Source of the DNA: Roseburia sp.
GTDB lineage: Bacteria; Bacillota; Clostridia; Lachnospirales; Lachnospiraceae
Assembly (NCBI GenBank): GCA_017937095.1
Contig: JAGBEG010000012.1
Span: 104,101-168,100 of the forward strand
DNA: 64,000 bases
Direction of reading: 5' to 3'
Shown: positions 16,840 to 25,712 of the stretch, in pieces
How positions within the stretch are numbered: position 1 is the stretch's first letter
Layout of the letters: the number at the start of each line of letters is the position of its first letter
The notes under the pieces: model-generated
The model's database searches: none
What the model was told of the DNA's origin: nothing
The model's input: the letters and a program-made list of their open reading frames with translations, nothing else
Translations under genes and position numbers: made by a program

Positions 16840-18075
16840 CTACGCCTCGTATTTCTTGAGCAACAGGCTCGCGTTATGTCCGCCAAAGCCTAAAGAATTG
16901 CTGAGTGCGTACGGAACTTCCATCTCAACTGCTTCCTTGCAGTAGTCAAGATCCAGCTCCTCATCCGGCGTGCGGTAGCCAACGGTCGCGTGGATATAGT
17001 TCTCCTCGATTTCCTTAACGCATGTCACAAATTCTACCGCGCCTGCTGCACCGAGCAGATGTCCGACCATCGACTTTGTGGAATTGATCTTCAAATTCTT
17101 TGCGTGATCTCCGAACGCAAGCTTGATCGCACGCGTCTCAAAGAGGTCGTTCAGATGCGTTGCCGTTCCGTGCGCATTGATGTAGGTAATCTCCTCCGGG
17201 GAAACGCCCGCATCCTGCATCGCGTTTGTCATCGCGCGCGCTGCGCCTGCGCCGTCCTCCGCCGGCGAAGTAATGTGGAACGCATCCGAAGAGCAGCCAT
17301 AACCGACCAGCTCGGCATAAATCTTCGCGCCGCGGCTCTTTGCATGTTCAAGTTCCTCAAGGATGACGATGCCCGCGCCCTCGCCCATAACAAAGCCGCT
17401 GCGGTCCTTATCGAATGGAATCGAGCAGCGCGCCGGATCGCTCTCGCTTGATAACGCCGTCAGTGAGGTAAATCCCGCAATACCGATCGGGGTGATGCTG
17501 CCCTCCGTTCCGCCTGCCACCATCACGTCCGCCTCTCCGTACTGGATGCTGCGGAATGCCTCTCCGATCGTGTTCGTACCGCTCGCACACGCGGTCACAA
17601 CATTTAAGCTCTTTCCCTTTAAGCCGAACTGAATCGACACATTTCCTGCCGCCATATTGGAAATCATCATCGGCACCAGAAGCGGATTGACGCGTCCCGG
17701 TCCTTTTTCGAGAAGCTTTTTATGCTCTCTCTCCAGCACCTGTAAGCTTCCGACGCCGTTTCCAATCGCCGTTCCCACCATATAGGGGTCTTCCTTTTCC
17801 ATATCAAGCCCTGCGTCCTCGATGGCTTCCTTCGCAGCCACGACCGCATACTGGCAAAACAATTCCATCCGCTTTGCCGTCTTTGCATCCATATAATTCT
17901 TTCCGTCGAAGTCCTTTACCTCGGCTGCAAGATGACATTTATATTCTGACGCATCAAAATGCGTGATCTCTCCAAATCCAATTTTCTCTTCCCGTACTGC
18001 TTTCCAGAATGCCTCTACGGAATTGCCGATCGGCGTCACCGCTCCCATTCCGGTCACTACTACTCGTCTGCTCAT
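16840..18075 (-). CDS. fabF: 3-oxoacyl-ACP synthase II
   Basis: 411 residues. The condensing-enzyme triad is visible: cysteine in VTACASGTNTIGEAF near residue 163, histidine in NAHGTATHLND near 303 and histidine in KSMVGHLLGAAGAVE near 339. It extends acyl-ACP with malonyl-ACP. I take the ATG at 18075 (MSRRVVVTGMG); a TTG two codons upstream is possible. The ribosome site is weak (GGTAATTGA), which may mean translation coupled to the preceding fabG. accB commonly follows fabF in Clostridia, but here fabZ comes next. Confidence 0.96.
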   Translation of the reverse strand: MSRRVVVTGMGAVTPIGNSVEAFWKAVREEKIGFGEITHFDASEYKCHLAAEVKDFDGKNYMDAKTAKRMELFCQYAVVAAKEAIEDAGLDMEKEDPYMVGTAIGNGVGSLQVLEREHKKLLEKGPGRVNPLLVPMMISNMAAGNVSIQFGLKGKSLNVVTACASGTNTIGEAFRSIQYGEADVMVAGGTEGSITPIGIAGFTSLTALSSESDPARCSIPFDKDRSGFVMGEGAGIVILEELEHAKSRGAKIYAELVGYGCSSDAFHITSPAEDGAGAARAMTNAMQDAGVSPEEITYINAHGTATHLNDLFETRAIKLAFGDHAKNLKINSTKSMVGHLLGAAGAVEFVTCVKEIEENYIHATVGYRTPDEELDLDYCKEAVEMEVPYALSNSLGFGGHNASLLLKKYEA

Positions 18076-18175
18076 ATTCAATTACCATGCCTTTCCGGTA
18101 CCTGCGAATCCGGCTGCACTGTTGTGCTGCGGCGCAGGCACACTATTTGCAAAATGAATTTCTTCGCCCATCTGC

Positions 18176-18910
18176 CTACATATGCATACCGCCGTCCACG
18201 GAAATCACCTGTCCCGTGATGTACGACGCCTTATCCGATGCAAGGAACGCCACCAGCTCTGCAATGTCCTGCGTCTTTCCTGTCCTCTGCAGCGGAATCT
18301 GTGCTTTCACGGCTTCCTTCGCGGCGTCCGTCATCGCATCTGTCATCTCCGTCTCGATGAATCCCGGCGCAACCGCGTTGCAGGTAATTCCCCGCGACGC
18401 AAGCTCGCGCGCAACGCTCTTCGTAAGTCCGATAATTCCCGCCTTGCTTGCGCTGTAATTTGCCTGCCCTGCGTTTCCCATCACGCCGGACACGGAAGAA
18501 ATATTGATAATTCTTCCGGCGCGCTGCTTTAGGAAGCTGCGGGATGCATGACGGATCGTGTTGAACGCGCCCTTTAAATTGGTAGCAACGACCGCATCGA
18601 AATCATTCTCGCTCATTTTCATAATAAGACCGTCCCTCGTGATTCCCGCATTGTTCACAAGGATGTCGAGATGACCGTACTCCTTTACAATTCCGCTAAT
18701 CAGCGCCTCACACGCCGCAAAATCAGATACGTCGCATCCGATTGCCACCGCGTGTTCCGCTCCGATCTCTGCGACTACTTCCTCTGCGCGTTCCTTTGAG
18801 CCGTTATAATTTACAACGACGAACGCGCCTTCTCTTGCGAGCGTTTTTGCAATTTCTCTTCCGATTCCTCTGCCCGCCCCTGTGACGAGCGCCACTTTTC
18901 CTGTAAGCAT
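18176..18910 (-). CDS. fabG: 3-oxoacyl-ACP reductase
   Basis: 244 residues, a short-chain dehydrogenase. The cofactor motif TGAGRGIG is at about residues 10-17, [10 protein letters not shown] near 85-95 matches the FabG type, and the catalytic Ser, Tyr and Lys are in [10 protein letters not shown] and YSASKAG. It reduces 3-oxoacyl-ACP with NADPH. The start at 18910 places [11 protein letters not shown] at the N-terminus, the normal length. The frame extends further upstream, but those codons overlap the end of fabD. Confidence 0.95.
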   Translation of the reverse strand: MLTGKVALVTGAGRGIGREIAKTLAREGAFVVVNYNGSKERAEEVVAEIGAEHAVAIGCDVSDFAACEALISGIVKEYGHLDILVNNAGITRDGLIMKMSENDFDAVVATNLKGAFNTIRHASRSFLKQRAGRIINISSVSGVMGNAGQANYSASKAGIIGLTKSVARELASRGITCNAVAPGFIETEMTDAMTDAAKEAVKAQIPLQRTGKTQDIAELVAFLASDKASYITGQVISVDGGMHM

Positions 18911-18935
18911 CCTCTTTCCCTTCCCGCTTCCGTTC

Positions 18936-19877
18936 CTAACGTCTTTCCTGCATGAATTTTTCAAAATCTTCCATCTTGTCAATATTGCTTACGCATAAAG
19001 CGTCCGCTTCTATTCCCGCTTCGCGGCTGATTTTCTTCATAAATCCACTGAGCGTCTTACCCGGTCCGATTTCCACGAATGTGTCCACGCCGTCGTCAAG
19101 CATCCGCTGCACAGACTGCTGCCAGCGCACGGAGGAAGATACCTGCCGTCTTAACAGGTCCTTGACCTCAGCGGTCGATTTCACATAGTCCGCCGTCACA
19201 TTTGTAATGTACGGTATTGCTATATCGTGAATCTCTACATGTGCAAGCTCCTCGCCAAGCTTCTCGCCCGCGCCCGCTAACATCGGCGAATGGAACGGTC
19301 CGCTGACCTTAAGCGGTACGACGCGCTTTGCGCCCGCTTCCTTGCATTTTTCGCCTGCGGCGGCAACCGCAGCCTCTTCACCCGTGATAACGATCTGACC
19401 CGGGCAGTTATAATTGGCGATGGAGACGATTCCTTCGGTCTGTTCACAGACCTTCTCGATTTCCGTCTCAGCAAGTCCTAATACCGCTGCCATAGCGCCG
19501 CCTGTCGGTACGGCTTCCTGCATATAGATACCGCGCTTTCTGACAAGTGCGAACGCGTCCTTCCAGTCCAACACGCCCGCGGTAAGAAGTGCTGCGTATT
19601 CCCCAAGGCTTAGTCCCGCCGTCACATCCGGCGTGATTCCCTCTTCCTGCAGCGCCTTTAAGATCGCCGCCTCTGCTGTCAACATACAGATCTGCGTATA
19701 TTCCGTAATGTTGATTTTCTCATTTTCCTCGAAACAAAGTGCCGGAACATCCAGTCCGGACGCCTCTGATGCCAGTTCAAACACCCTGCGGCATGACGGA
19801 AGCTGCTCATAGAACTCCTGCGCCATGCCTACATACTGCGAACCCTGTCCCGGAAATATGAATGCCATCTTTCCCAT
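18936..19877 (-). CDS. fabD: Malonyl-CoA:ACP transacylase
   Basis: 313 residues. The N-terminus [15 protein letters not shown] is characteristic, the active-site serine is in [11 protein letters not shown] near residue 90 and the histidine is in SGPFHSPML near 200. It loads malonyl groups onto ACP for FabH and FabF. The start is either the ATG at 19877 or the next one three codons later; a TTG at 19889 is less likely. The stop is 25 bases before fabG. Confidence 0.96.
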   Translation of the reverse strand: MGKMAFIFPGQGSQYVGMAQEFYEQLPSCRRVFELASEASGLDVPALCFEENEKINITEYTQICMLTAEAAILKALQEEGITPDVTAGLSLGEYAALLTAGVLDWKDAFALVRKRGIYMQEAVPTGGAMAAVLGLAETEIEKVCEQTEGIVSIANYNCPGQIVITGEEAAVAAAGEKCKEAGAKRVVPLKVSGPFHSPMLAGAGEKLGEELAHVEIHDIAIPYITNVTADYVKSTAEVKDLLRRQVSSSVRWQQSVQRMLDDGVDTFVEIGPGKTLSGFMKKISREAGIEADALCVSNIDKMEDFEKFMQERR

Positions 19878-19907
19878 ATCGTTTTCCAACCTTTCAACTG
19901 TGCCGTT

Positions 19908-20849
19908 TTAGCTGTTTCCCAGCATATCTCTTCCAAACAGCTCTTCGGTTTCACTCACAAGCTCATCGATGATTTCCTGGCAGGTCTGCTCTTTTTTGAC
20001 CAGCCCGGCAATCTGCCCCGCCATCACGGAACCGTTCACCACATCACCCTCCATGACGGCCTTTCTAAGGCTGCCGAGCGTAAGCTGCTCCAGCTCCTCA
20101 AGACCTGCGCCCTCCTTCTCGAGCTTTAAATACTGCCTGCTCATCTGATTGCGCAGCACGCGGATCGGATGTCCGGTGCTCATGCCCGTAACCTCAGAGT
20201 CAATATCGCGCGCCTTAATCAGGCGCTCCTTATAATTGCTGTGTACGATCGACTCCTTTGCGACCACAAAACGCGTTCCCATCTGCACGCCCTCTGCGCC
20301 AAGCATGAACGCCGCAGCAACGCCTCTTCCGTCTGCGATTCCCCCGGCAGCAATGACCGGAATGGAAACTGCGTCTGCGACCTGCGGCACAAGCGCCATC
20401 GTCGTCGTCGAACCGATATGTCCGCCGCTCTCCATTCCCTCTGCAACGACTGCGTCTGCTCCGCCGCGTTCCATCATTTTCGCCATCGCCACGCTTGCAA
20501 TTACGGGAATTACCTTTACGCCGGCTGCCTTCCACATTTCCATGTATTTCGCAGGATTTCCCGCTCCTGTGGTGACAACCTTAACACCCTCGTCAACGAT
20601 CACCTTAGCGATTGCGTCTGCTTCCGGATTCATCAGCATGATATTCACGCCAAAGGGCTGATTTGTCACTTCCTTTGCCTTACGGATCTGCTCTCTGACA
20701 AATTCCGCCGGCGCGCCGCCTGCGCCGATGATTCCCAGACCGCCCGCATTGGAAACCGCCGCCGCAAGATGATACTCAGCGACCCATGCCATACCGCCCT
20801 GTATGATCGGGTATTTTATTCCAAGTAATTCGTTTACTCTCGTTTTCAT
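19908..20849 (-). CDS. fabK: Flavin-dependent enoyl-ACP reductase II
   Basis: 313 residues, TIM-barrel FMN enzyme. The opening YPIIQGGMAW, the phosphate-binding segment VIAAGGIADGRGVAAAF and the strand LGAEGVQMGTRFV are those of FabK and 2-nitropropane dioxygenase relatives; the operon setting decides for FabK. It performs the last step of each elongation round. There is no fabI or fabL in the window. FabK enzymes are insensitive to triclosan, a known family property. Its ATG overlaps the acpP stop by one base (TAATG), so the two are coupled. Confidence 0.94.
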   Translation of the reverse strand: MKTRVNELLGIKYPIIQGGMAWVAEYHLAAAVSNAGGLGIIGAGGAPAEFVREQIRKAKEVTNQPFGVNIMLMNPEADAIAKVIVDEGVKVVTTGAGNPAKYMEMWKAAGVKVIPVIASVAMAKMMERGGADAVVAEGMESGGHIGSTTTMALVPQVADAVSIPVIAAGGIADGRGVAAAFMLGAEGVQMGTRFVVAKESIVHSNYKERLIKARDIDSEVTGMSTGHPIRVLRNQMSRQYLKLEKEGAGLEELEQLTLGSLRKAVMEGDVVNGSVMAGQIAGLVKKEQTCQEIIDELVSETEELFGRDMLGNS

Positions 20850-21085
20850 TATGCTGTAACGCCTTTTCCCTTTAAGTACTCGATAACATCCTTTACGGTT
20901 ACGATGGACTCTAAATCCTCGGACGGAATCTCAACGCCGAACTCCTCCTCAAGCGCCATCACAAGCTCGAATAAATCCAGGGAATCTGCGCCCAGATCCT
21001 CCTTGAAGTTGGACTCTTCCTTAATCTCAGACTCCTCAACGTTCAACTGCTCTGCAATAATCGGCTTCATTTTCTCTAACATCAT
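20849..21085 (-). CDS. acpP: Acyl carrier protein
   Basis: 78 residues, acidic, helical, with the phosphopantetheine attachment serine in [18 protein letters not shown] at about residue 37. It carries the growing acyl chain. It is the first gene of the operon, with AAAGGAG before two ATG codons in a row; the first is used here. Promoter and a FabT-like box lie within 120 bases upstream. Confidence 0.97.
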   Translation of the reverse strand: MMLEKMKPIIAEQLNVEESEIKEESNFKEDLGADSLDLFELVMALEEEFGVEIPSEDLESIVTVKDVIEYLKGKGVTA

Positions 21086-21143
21086 TTTTCTCCTTTACTT
21101 TTCCTGATTTTTTTCGGTTTCGATAATCATTTGCCCTTCAAAT

Positions 21144-21219
21144 ATTTTGATTGTCAAACAATTAGCTTCTCAAAGTATATGACTTGTTCCGGTGTTTGTC
21201 AAGGAAGTTTTTGACAAAC
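21144..21219 (-). promoter_or_regulatory. Promoter of the fatty-acid operon with FabT-like box and upstream inverted repeat
   Basis: Promoter TTGACA (21202-21197), 17 bases, TATACT (21179-21174). Just downstream, 21144-21160 (ATTTTGATTGTCAAACA) matches the published streptococcal FabT site ANTTTGATTATCAAATT at about 13 of 16 fixed positions. The -35 box is also one arm of a perfect inverted repeat, GTTTGTCAA-8-TTGACAAAC (21194-21219). The box position over the start site suits repression. Confidence 0.7.
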
Positions 21220-21283
21220 GTTATTCCGGGGATTTTCTCCATCGGCCATCAGCAGTCCGTCAACAGGGAAAAAACCGTCATAC

Positions 21284-21312
21284 TTGACAAGCCGCAATAG
21301 AGCGGCTATAGT
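21284..21312 (+). promoter_or_regulatory. Promoter of the thiamine transporter transcript
   Basis: TTGACA 21284-21289, 17 bases, TATAGT 21307-21312. The spacer contains a short inverted repeat GCCGC/GCGGC. Transcription would start about 25 bases before the TPP aptamer. Confidence 0.7.
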
Positions 21313-21344
21313 ATAGTTCGTTGTTAATATAGAATATGAAAATG

Positions 21345-21443
21345 CTAGGGGTGCATCGTTTGTGCCGTAAGACGCGCAGTTTGCTGAGAGATAGATATCG
21401 ACCCTTATTACTTGAACCGGATAATACCGGCGTAAGGAAGCTT
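21345..21443 (+). promoter_or_regulatory. TPP riboswitch (THI element)
   Basis: The conserved pieces occur in order: GGGGTGC at 21348-21354, GCTGAGA at 21383-21389, ACCCTT near 21401, ACTTGAACCGGATAATACCGG near 21410-21430 and CGTAAGGAAGC at 21431-21441. These form the THI-box core that binds thiamine pyrophosphate. It lies directly upstream of thiT, as usual for thiamine uptake genes. Confidence 0.95.
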
Positions 21444-21460
21444 TTCTCCTGTAGTTGATG

Positions 21461-21503
21461 AAATCCTCCCCGGCAGTTCGTATTCACCAAGGAGGATTTT
21501 TTT
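21461..21503 (+). terminator. Expression platform of the TPP riboswitch
   Basis: AAATCCTCC (21461-21469) pairs with GGAGGATTT (21491-21499), followed by four more T directly before the thiT ATG. The right arm contains the Shine-Dalgarno sequence AAGGAGG, so the same hairpin can end transcription and also hide the ribosome site when TPP is bound. Confidence 0.85.
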
Positions 21504-22187
21504 ATGAATAACTTTTTTGCTACACCGGAGGGCGCCTGGGGCGACGGCTCCGTTCATCTTACCACTATCGGCATCGTTCTTGTCGTGATCGTAATCGCGC
21601 TTCTGCTTATCGCAGCCGCACTATTGCGCCGCCGCACTGCTTCCAAAAAAGCAGCGCTGACGACCAAACAGCTTGTCTATTCTGCGATGGCAATCGCAAT
21701 CGCCTTTGTATGCTCGATGATCAAGCCGTTTGAAATGCCAATGGGCGGTTCCGTGACGCTTTTATCCATGCTTTTTATTGTGCTGATTGCCTATTGGTAT
21801 GGACCATATGTCGGTATCATGACAGCAGTTGCTTTCGGTCTTATCCAGTTCGTGACAGAGCCGATCTTCTATACGATTCCGCAGATGCTTCTGGATTATC
21901 CGCTGGCATTCGGCGCGCTCGGACTTGCAGGCTTCTTCAATAAGAAGAAATGGGGGCTTCAGATCGGCTACCTCGTCGGCGTCGCCGGACGATTTGTTTT
22001 CTCCACAATTTCCGGAGTTATATTTTTTGCATCCTATGCGCCGGAAAATATGAGCCCGCTCGCATATTCTGCGGCTTATCAGGCTTCCTACCTTGGCGCT
22101 GAGGCAATCATCACTTTGATTATCATCAGTTTACCTCCTGTTGCAAACGCAATGGCAAGGGTAAAAAAACAGGCTGTCGAAGCGTAA
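21504..22187 (+). CDS. thiT: Energy-coupled thiamine transporter, S component ThiT
   Basis: 227 residues with six to seven membrane helices. The region from residue 55 on (SAMAIAIAFVCSMIKPF then MPMGGSVTLLSMLFIVLIAY) matches ThiT/YuaJ, including the conserved MGGSVTLLSM. ThiT binds thiamine and works with a shared EcfA/A'/T module, which is not in the window. An extra N-terminal helix of about 40 residues precedes the core. TPP riboswitch control supports the substrate. Confidence 0.93.
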   Translation: MNNFFATPEGAWGDGSVHLTTIGIVLVVIVIALLLIAAALLRRRTASKKAALTTKQLVYSAMAIAIAFVCSMIKPFEMPMGGSVTLLSMLFIVLIAYWYGPYVGIMTAVAFGLIQFVTEPIFYTIPQMLLDYPLAFGALGLAGFFNKKKWGLQIGYLVGVAGRFVFSTISGVIFFASYAPENMSPLAYSAAYQASYLGAEAIITLIIISLPPVANAMARVKKQAVEA

Positions 22188-22245
22188 GCCTCTGCTGCCG
22201 CCGATAGCCCAAGATACAGATTTTTCTGCAAAAGGAGAATTTTTT

Positions 22246-23436
22246 ATGTTACAGTCTGTCCACAAAAGCTATGAACACACCATCTACGCCAGTTATATCG
22301 GTTATATCACGCAGGCGATCGTCAATAATTTCGTGCCGCTGCTGTTCCTTACGTTCGCGGCCGATTATCAGCTATCCCTTGACCGGATCACCCTGCTTAC
22401 CACGGTGAACTTTCTGGTTCAGCTCGCCGTAGATCTGGTGTCTGCAAAAGTAATCGACCGCATCGGCTATCGCGTGTCCATTATCTTCGCACATTTCTGC
22501 GCCGGAATGGGGCTCGTCGGACTGGCTGTATTCCCTGCTTTGTTCGGAAATGCATATGCCGGAATCATGGCTGCCGTCGTGCTCTACGCAATCGGCGGCG
22601 GCGTCATCGAGGTGTTGATCAGCCCGATTGTAGAGGCATGTCCCACCGAAAAAAAAGAGGCTGCCATGAGCCTTCTGCATTCATTCTACTGCTGGGGACA
22701 TCTGGGGGTAGTGCTGCTGTCCACGCTCTTTTTTAAGCTGTGCGGCATTGGCAACTGGCGCATTCTCGCCTGTCTCTGGGCGATCGTCCCCTTTCTTAAC
22801 ATCGTATATTTTATGCTTGTTCCCATCTACCCGATCGCTGCAGAGCACGAGAAGCTGTCGTTTGGCGCGCTTCTGCGCCAGAAGACCTTCTGGCTGATCG
22901 TCGTGCTGATGGTCTGCGCGGGAGCAAGCGAACAGGCAATGAGCCAGTGGGCTTCCGCCTTTGCAGAATCCGCGCTCTCCGTCTCAAAGACCATCGGCGA
23001 TCTCGCCGGTCCGTGCGCATTCGCGCTCTGCATGGGAACGTCGCGCGCCCTCTATGGGAAATACAGCGATTATATTCCTCTGAAAAAGATGATGATGGGA
23101 AGCGCTATCCTGTGCATTGCCTGCTATCTGATCGCCGTCTTTGCGGGAAATCCCATCTTCGGTCTGATCGGCTGCGCTCTGTGCGGCTTCTCAGTGGGAA
23201 TCTTCTGGCCCGGAACCTTCAGTATCGCCGCTTCGGCGCTTCCCGGCGGCGGCACAGCCATGTACGCCCTGATGGCGCTTGCAGGCGATCTCGGCTGTTC
23301 TTCCGGTCCTACAGTCGTCGGTATGGTTGCAAACGCTTCCGGCGACAATTTAAAATCCGGATTGCTCGTCGCGATGGTATTCCCGGTCGTGATGCTGCTT
23401 GGAATCGGTATGATTCGGGAGAAGCGGCATATATAA
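22246..23436 (+). CDS. MFS transporter, possibly co-regulated with thiT
   Basis: 396 residues with about twelve membrane helices, of the FucP/YfkF-like class of major facilitators. Visible marks are VDLVSAKVIDRIGYRVS in the loop after helix 2, a typical MFS motif, and WPGTFSIAASALPGGG late in the protein. AAAGGAG precedes the ATG and only 58 bases separate it from thiT, with no terminator between. It would then also be under the TPP riboswitch, so a role with thiamine or its precursors is possible. Substrate not known. Its 3' end overlaps the convergent kinase gene by 87 bp. Confidence 0.85.
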   Translation: MLQSVHKSYEHTIYASYIGYITQAIVNNFVPLLFLTFAADYQLSLDRITLLTTVNFLVQLAVDLVSAKVIDRIGYRVSIIFAHFCAGMGLVGLAVFPALFGNAYAGIMAAVVLYAIGGGVIEVLISPIVEACPTEKKEAAMSLLHSFYCWGHLGVVLLSTLFFKLCGIGNWRILACLWAIVPFLNIVYFMLVPIYPIAAEHEKLSFGALLRQKTFWLIVVLMVCAGASEQAMSQWASAFAESALSVSKTIGDLAGPCAFALCMGTSRALYGKYSDYIPLKKMMMGSAILCIACYLIAVFAGNPIFGLIGCALCGFSVGIFWPGTFSIAASALPGGGTAMYALMALAGDLGCSSGPTVVGMVANASGDNLKSGLLVAMVFPVVMLLGIGMIREKRHI

Positions 23437-24720
23437 AAACAGGTCAAATTCCCCATTCTCCCGCCGTATCTCCATATTTCCGCCGTATTTCTTTACCACC
23501 TCGCGCATGCTTTTCAGTCCGTAGCCGTGATTGGCGGCATCCTGCTTTGTTGTGTGCGGCAAATGGTCTGCCTGCATTTCTCCTGTATATCCTCCGCTTG
23601 TGCACAGCGGATTTTTCACACGGACTGCAAGCAGTCCTTTTGCCGCACGCGCCGTCAGCATGATTTCCGGCTTCTGCCCTGTCTCCTTCATCCATATTTC
23701 ACACGCTTCAATCGCATTGTCCAGCGCATTTGCAAACAGCGCGCAGATATCCGCTTTCTCATAGGGAAGTTCCTCTGCAATCTGGACATTGGCATGAAAG
23801 GAAATCCCAAGTCCGCGCATACGGCTTTCCTTCGCCGTCAGAACCGCATTTACCGTGGCATCCTTCGAATACTGTATCACGCGCGCAAACGCAGGATTGT
23901 CGATCAATTCTTCAAGATACGCCGTCCGCTTCTCATCGGTGAGTGCAAGCAGCGCCTGCAAATGGTTGGCGAGGTCATGCTTTAAACGGCGGATTTCGAA
24001 TTGCTGCTGCTCCATCGTCTCATAATACTTCTGATTATACCGCGCAAGCGCATTTTCCTGTTCCAGCTTCTGCTGACGCTCCAGCACGAACATCGCGCGA
24101 AATAAGCCCGCAAAGGACAAAATCGCAATCGTAAAAAGCACGGCGTCTGCAAGCATTGTTCCCATATCCGAAGAATACGGGCTGCGGAACAGGATCAGTG
24201 ACAACACAATGCCAAGCGGCGGCAGCGTAAGCAGCAGAAGCAGCCTCCAGAGCGGCTTCGACAGTTCGAAATCCGCCGAAGGCGTGCGTCTTCTGATCAG
24301 AAGATAGAATACAAGCACAAACAGCGTCCGAAGCAGGGCATTCTCAAAACCGACCCACGCTCCATCACACCTTTCATAGATGACCGCAATGAGAACGTTA
24401 TCATGCAGACCGCTAAATGCAAGTACTGCGCTCGCAAGCATAAGCCCGACCGTAATTCGCTTTAACGCAGAACCTTCCGCCGCCGCGTACACACACGCCA
24501 CAAAAATAAAAAGAGTCGGCGGCAGATTTACAATATCCCCGATATAGATAATCATGGAGACAAGCATCCAGCTTCCGAACAACAGCAGCGGCAGGCTCCA
24601 CCATTTCTTCTTCACCTGCACCAGACACCGCACCGTCTGATACATAAGGAACGAGGCAAGCGCCATCAGGCTCATCCCCCAGACTATCCAGATTCCTTCC
24701 CGGAATACTTCCTGCTCCAC
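23350..24720 (-). CDS. AgrC-type sensor histidine kinase
   Basis: 456 residues from a GTG at 24720 with GGAGG eight bases upstream. The first 200 residues form about six membrane helices. The phospho-acceptor histidine is in RRLKHDLANHLQALLAL near residue 265, of the SpoOB/AgrC sort. The GHKL ATPase follows, with the N box ALDNAIEACE and a G box near GYGLKSMREVVKKYGG. These kinases often sense peptides and pair with LytTR regulators, as here. Two bases separate the GTG from the regulator stop, so the genes are coupled. The last 25 residues are charged, overlap the convergent MFS gene and are unusual. Confidence 0.9.
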   Translation of the reverse strand: MEQEVFREGIWIVWGMSLMALASFLMYQTVRCLVQVKKKWWSLPLLLFGSWMLVSMIIYIGDIVNLPPTLFIFVACVYAAAEGSALKRITVGLMLASAVLAFSGLHDNVLIAVIYERCDGAWVGFENALLRTLFVLVFYLLIRRRTPSADFELSKPLWRLLLLLTLPPLGIVLSLILFRSPYSSDMGTMLADAVLFTIAILSFAGLFRAMFVLERQQKLEQENALARYNQKYYETMEQQQFEIRRLKHDLANHLQALLALTDEKRTAYLEELIDNPAFARVIQYSKDATVNAVLTAKESRMRGLGISFHANVQIAEELPYEKADICALFANALDNAIEACEIWMKETGQKPEIMLTARAAKGLLAVRVKNPLCTSGGYTGEMQADHLPHTTKQDAANHGYGLKSMREVVKKYGGNMEIRRENGEFDLFLYMPLLPNHTDSKQHHDREYHRDEQSGF

Positions 24721-24721
24721 C

Positions 24722-25432
24722 TCACATTCCTCCCAACATGGATTTTGCCAGTCCTGCGGCAGCACTCTCTTTCATGGCGCGGCTGATTGGCAGTTGTCTC
24801 TCATCGATCGTCACAAAATCCGCTCCCATCTGTACAACCCTCTGCGGATTGACAAGATAGCGTTTATGAATGCGCACGAAGCGATCCGAAAGCTCCTTCT
24901 CCACATCGTCCAGCTTTCCGTAAAATGCATATTCCTTTCCTCTGGACACGCAGAATACCTTCCGCTTCTCACTGTAGAAATAGGAAATATCCGATAACGG
25001 AAACCGGAATGTACCATCCATGTTCTTAAATGTGTAGTTGCTCTCTTGCTTCTCATAGAGCGTTCTGCGCACACGGTTCATAAGCGCGCGAAGCCGCTCC
25101 GTCTCCGCCGGTTTCATAATGTAATCCATTGCATTCACAAGATAGCCGTCGAACACATAATCCGGGTACCCGGTCACAAATACGATCATCAGCTCCCCGT
25201 CAAACTGCCGTATCTGCTTTGCCGCCTCTAAGCCGTTCATTCCTTCCATCTCCACATCGAGAAACAAAAGGTCGATCTCACCGGGATGGCTCTTAAACCA
25301 GCGCACTGCCCCGCCGCCGGAAGAAAATTCATACACAATCTCTTCCGAGCCCTCTGTCATTATTTTCTCAAGCTGAATGCGCAGCGCATCCCTCGCATTC
25401 AGTTCATCGTCACATATTCCGATCCGAAGCAT
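24722..25432 (-). CDS. LytTR-family response regulator
   Basis: 236 residues. The receiver domain has the acidic pocket ICDDE, the phosphorylated aspartate in LLFLDVEMEGMNG near residue 56 and lysine in IMKPAE. The C-terminal LytTR DNA-binding domain includes ISYFYSEKRKVFCVS and FVRIHKRYLVN. The ATG at 25432 has GGAGG four bases upstream. The gene precedes the kinase gene and is divergent from an ABC transporter operon that it probably controls. Confidence 0.93.
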   Translation of the reverse strand: MLRIGICDDELNARDALRIQLEKIMTEGSEEIVYEFSSGGGAVRWFKSHPGEIDLLFLDVEMEGMNGLEAAKQIRQFDGELMIVFVTGYPDYVFDGYLVNAMDYIMKPAETERLRALMNRVRRTLYEKQESNYTFKNMDGTFRFPLSDISYFYSEKRKVFCVSRGKEYAFYGKLDDVEKELSDRFVRIHKRYLVNPQRVVQMGADFVTIDERQLPISRAMKESAAAGLAKSMLGGM

Positions 25433-25574
25433 AGTCCCTCCGTTTTGTCTGGTATTGTTCGCGGGCATCCGCCCGGCTGATTCTTTGAAAGTATACCATA
25501 CTTTTCCTATGCCCGCCTCCCAAAGATTACATCAGCGCTGCATTTTTTTACATTTTCTGCAGCGATCTCCCAAA

Positions 25575-25637
25575 TTTGACATCCGGCGTGCCAAAAATGA
25601 CAACGCGGATTTTTCATCCGAAATTCCGTGCTATATT
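25575..25637 (+). promoter_or_regulatory. Candidate LytTR operator and promoter of the ABC transporter operon
   Basis: Two direct repeats, TTGACATC (25576-25583) and ATGACAAC (25597-25604), lie 21 bases apart on the same face of the helix, the spacing usual for LytTR dimers. A -10 box TATATT lies at 25632-25637 with a poor -35, as expected for an activated promoter. Confidence 0.5.
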
Positions 25638-25712
25638 CTTGTTACAGACAGATGCGGGCAGCGCACAGACAGCCCCGTCGTCTGAATCCATCAGAAAGTG
25701 CAGGTACATCCG

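Noticed and set aside
19908-20849. Nitronate monooxygenase
   Set aside because: The family is related, but the gene overlaps acpP and lies inside a complete fab operon lacking any other enoyl reductase, so FabK fits.
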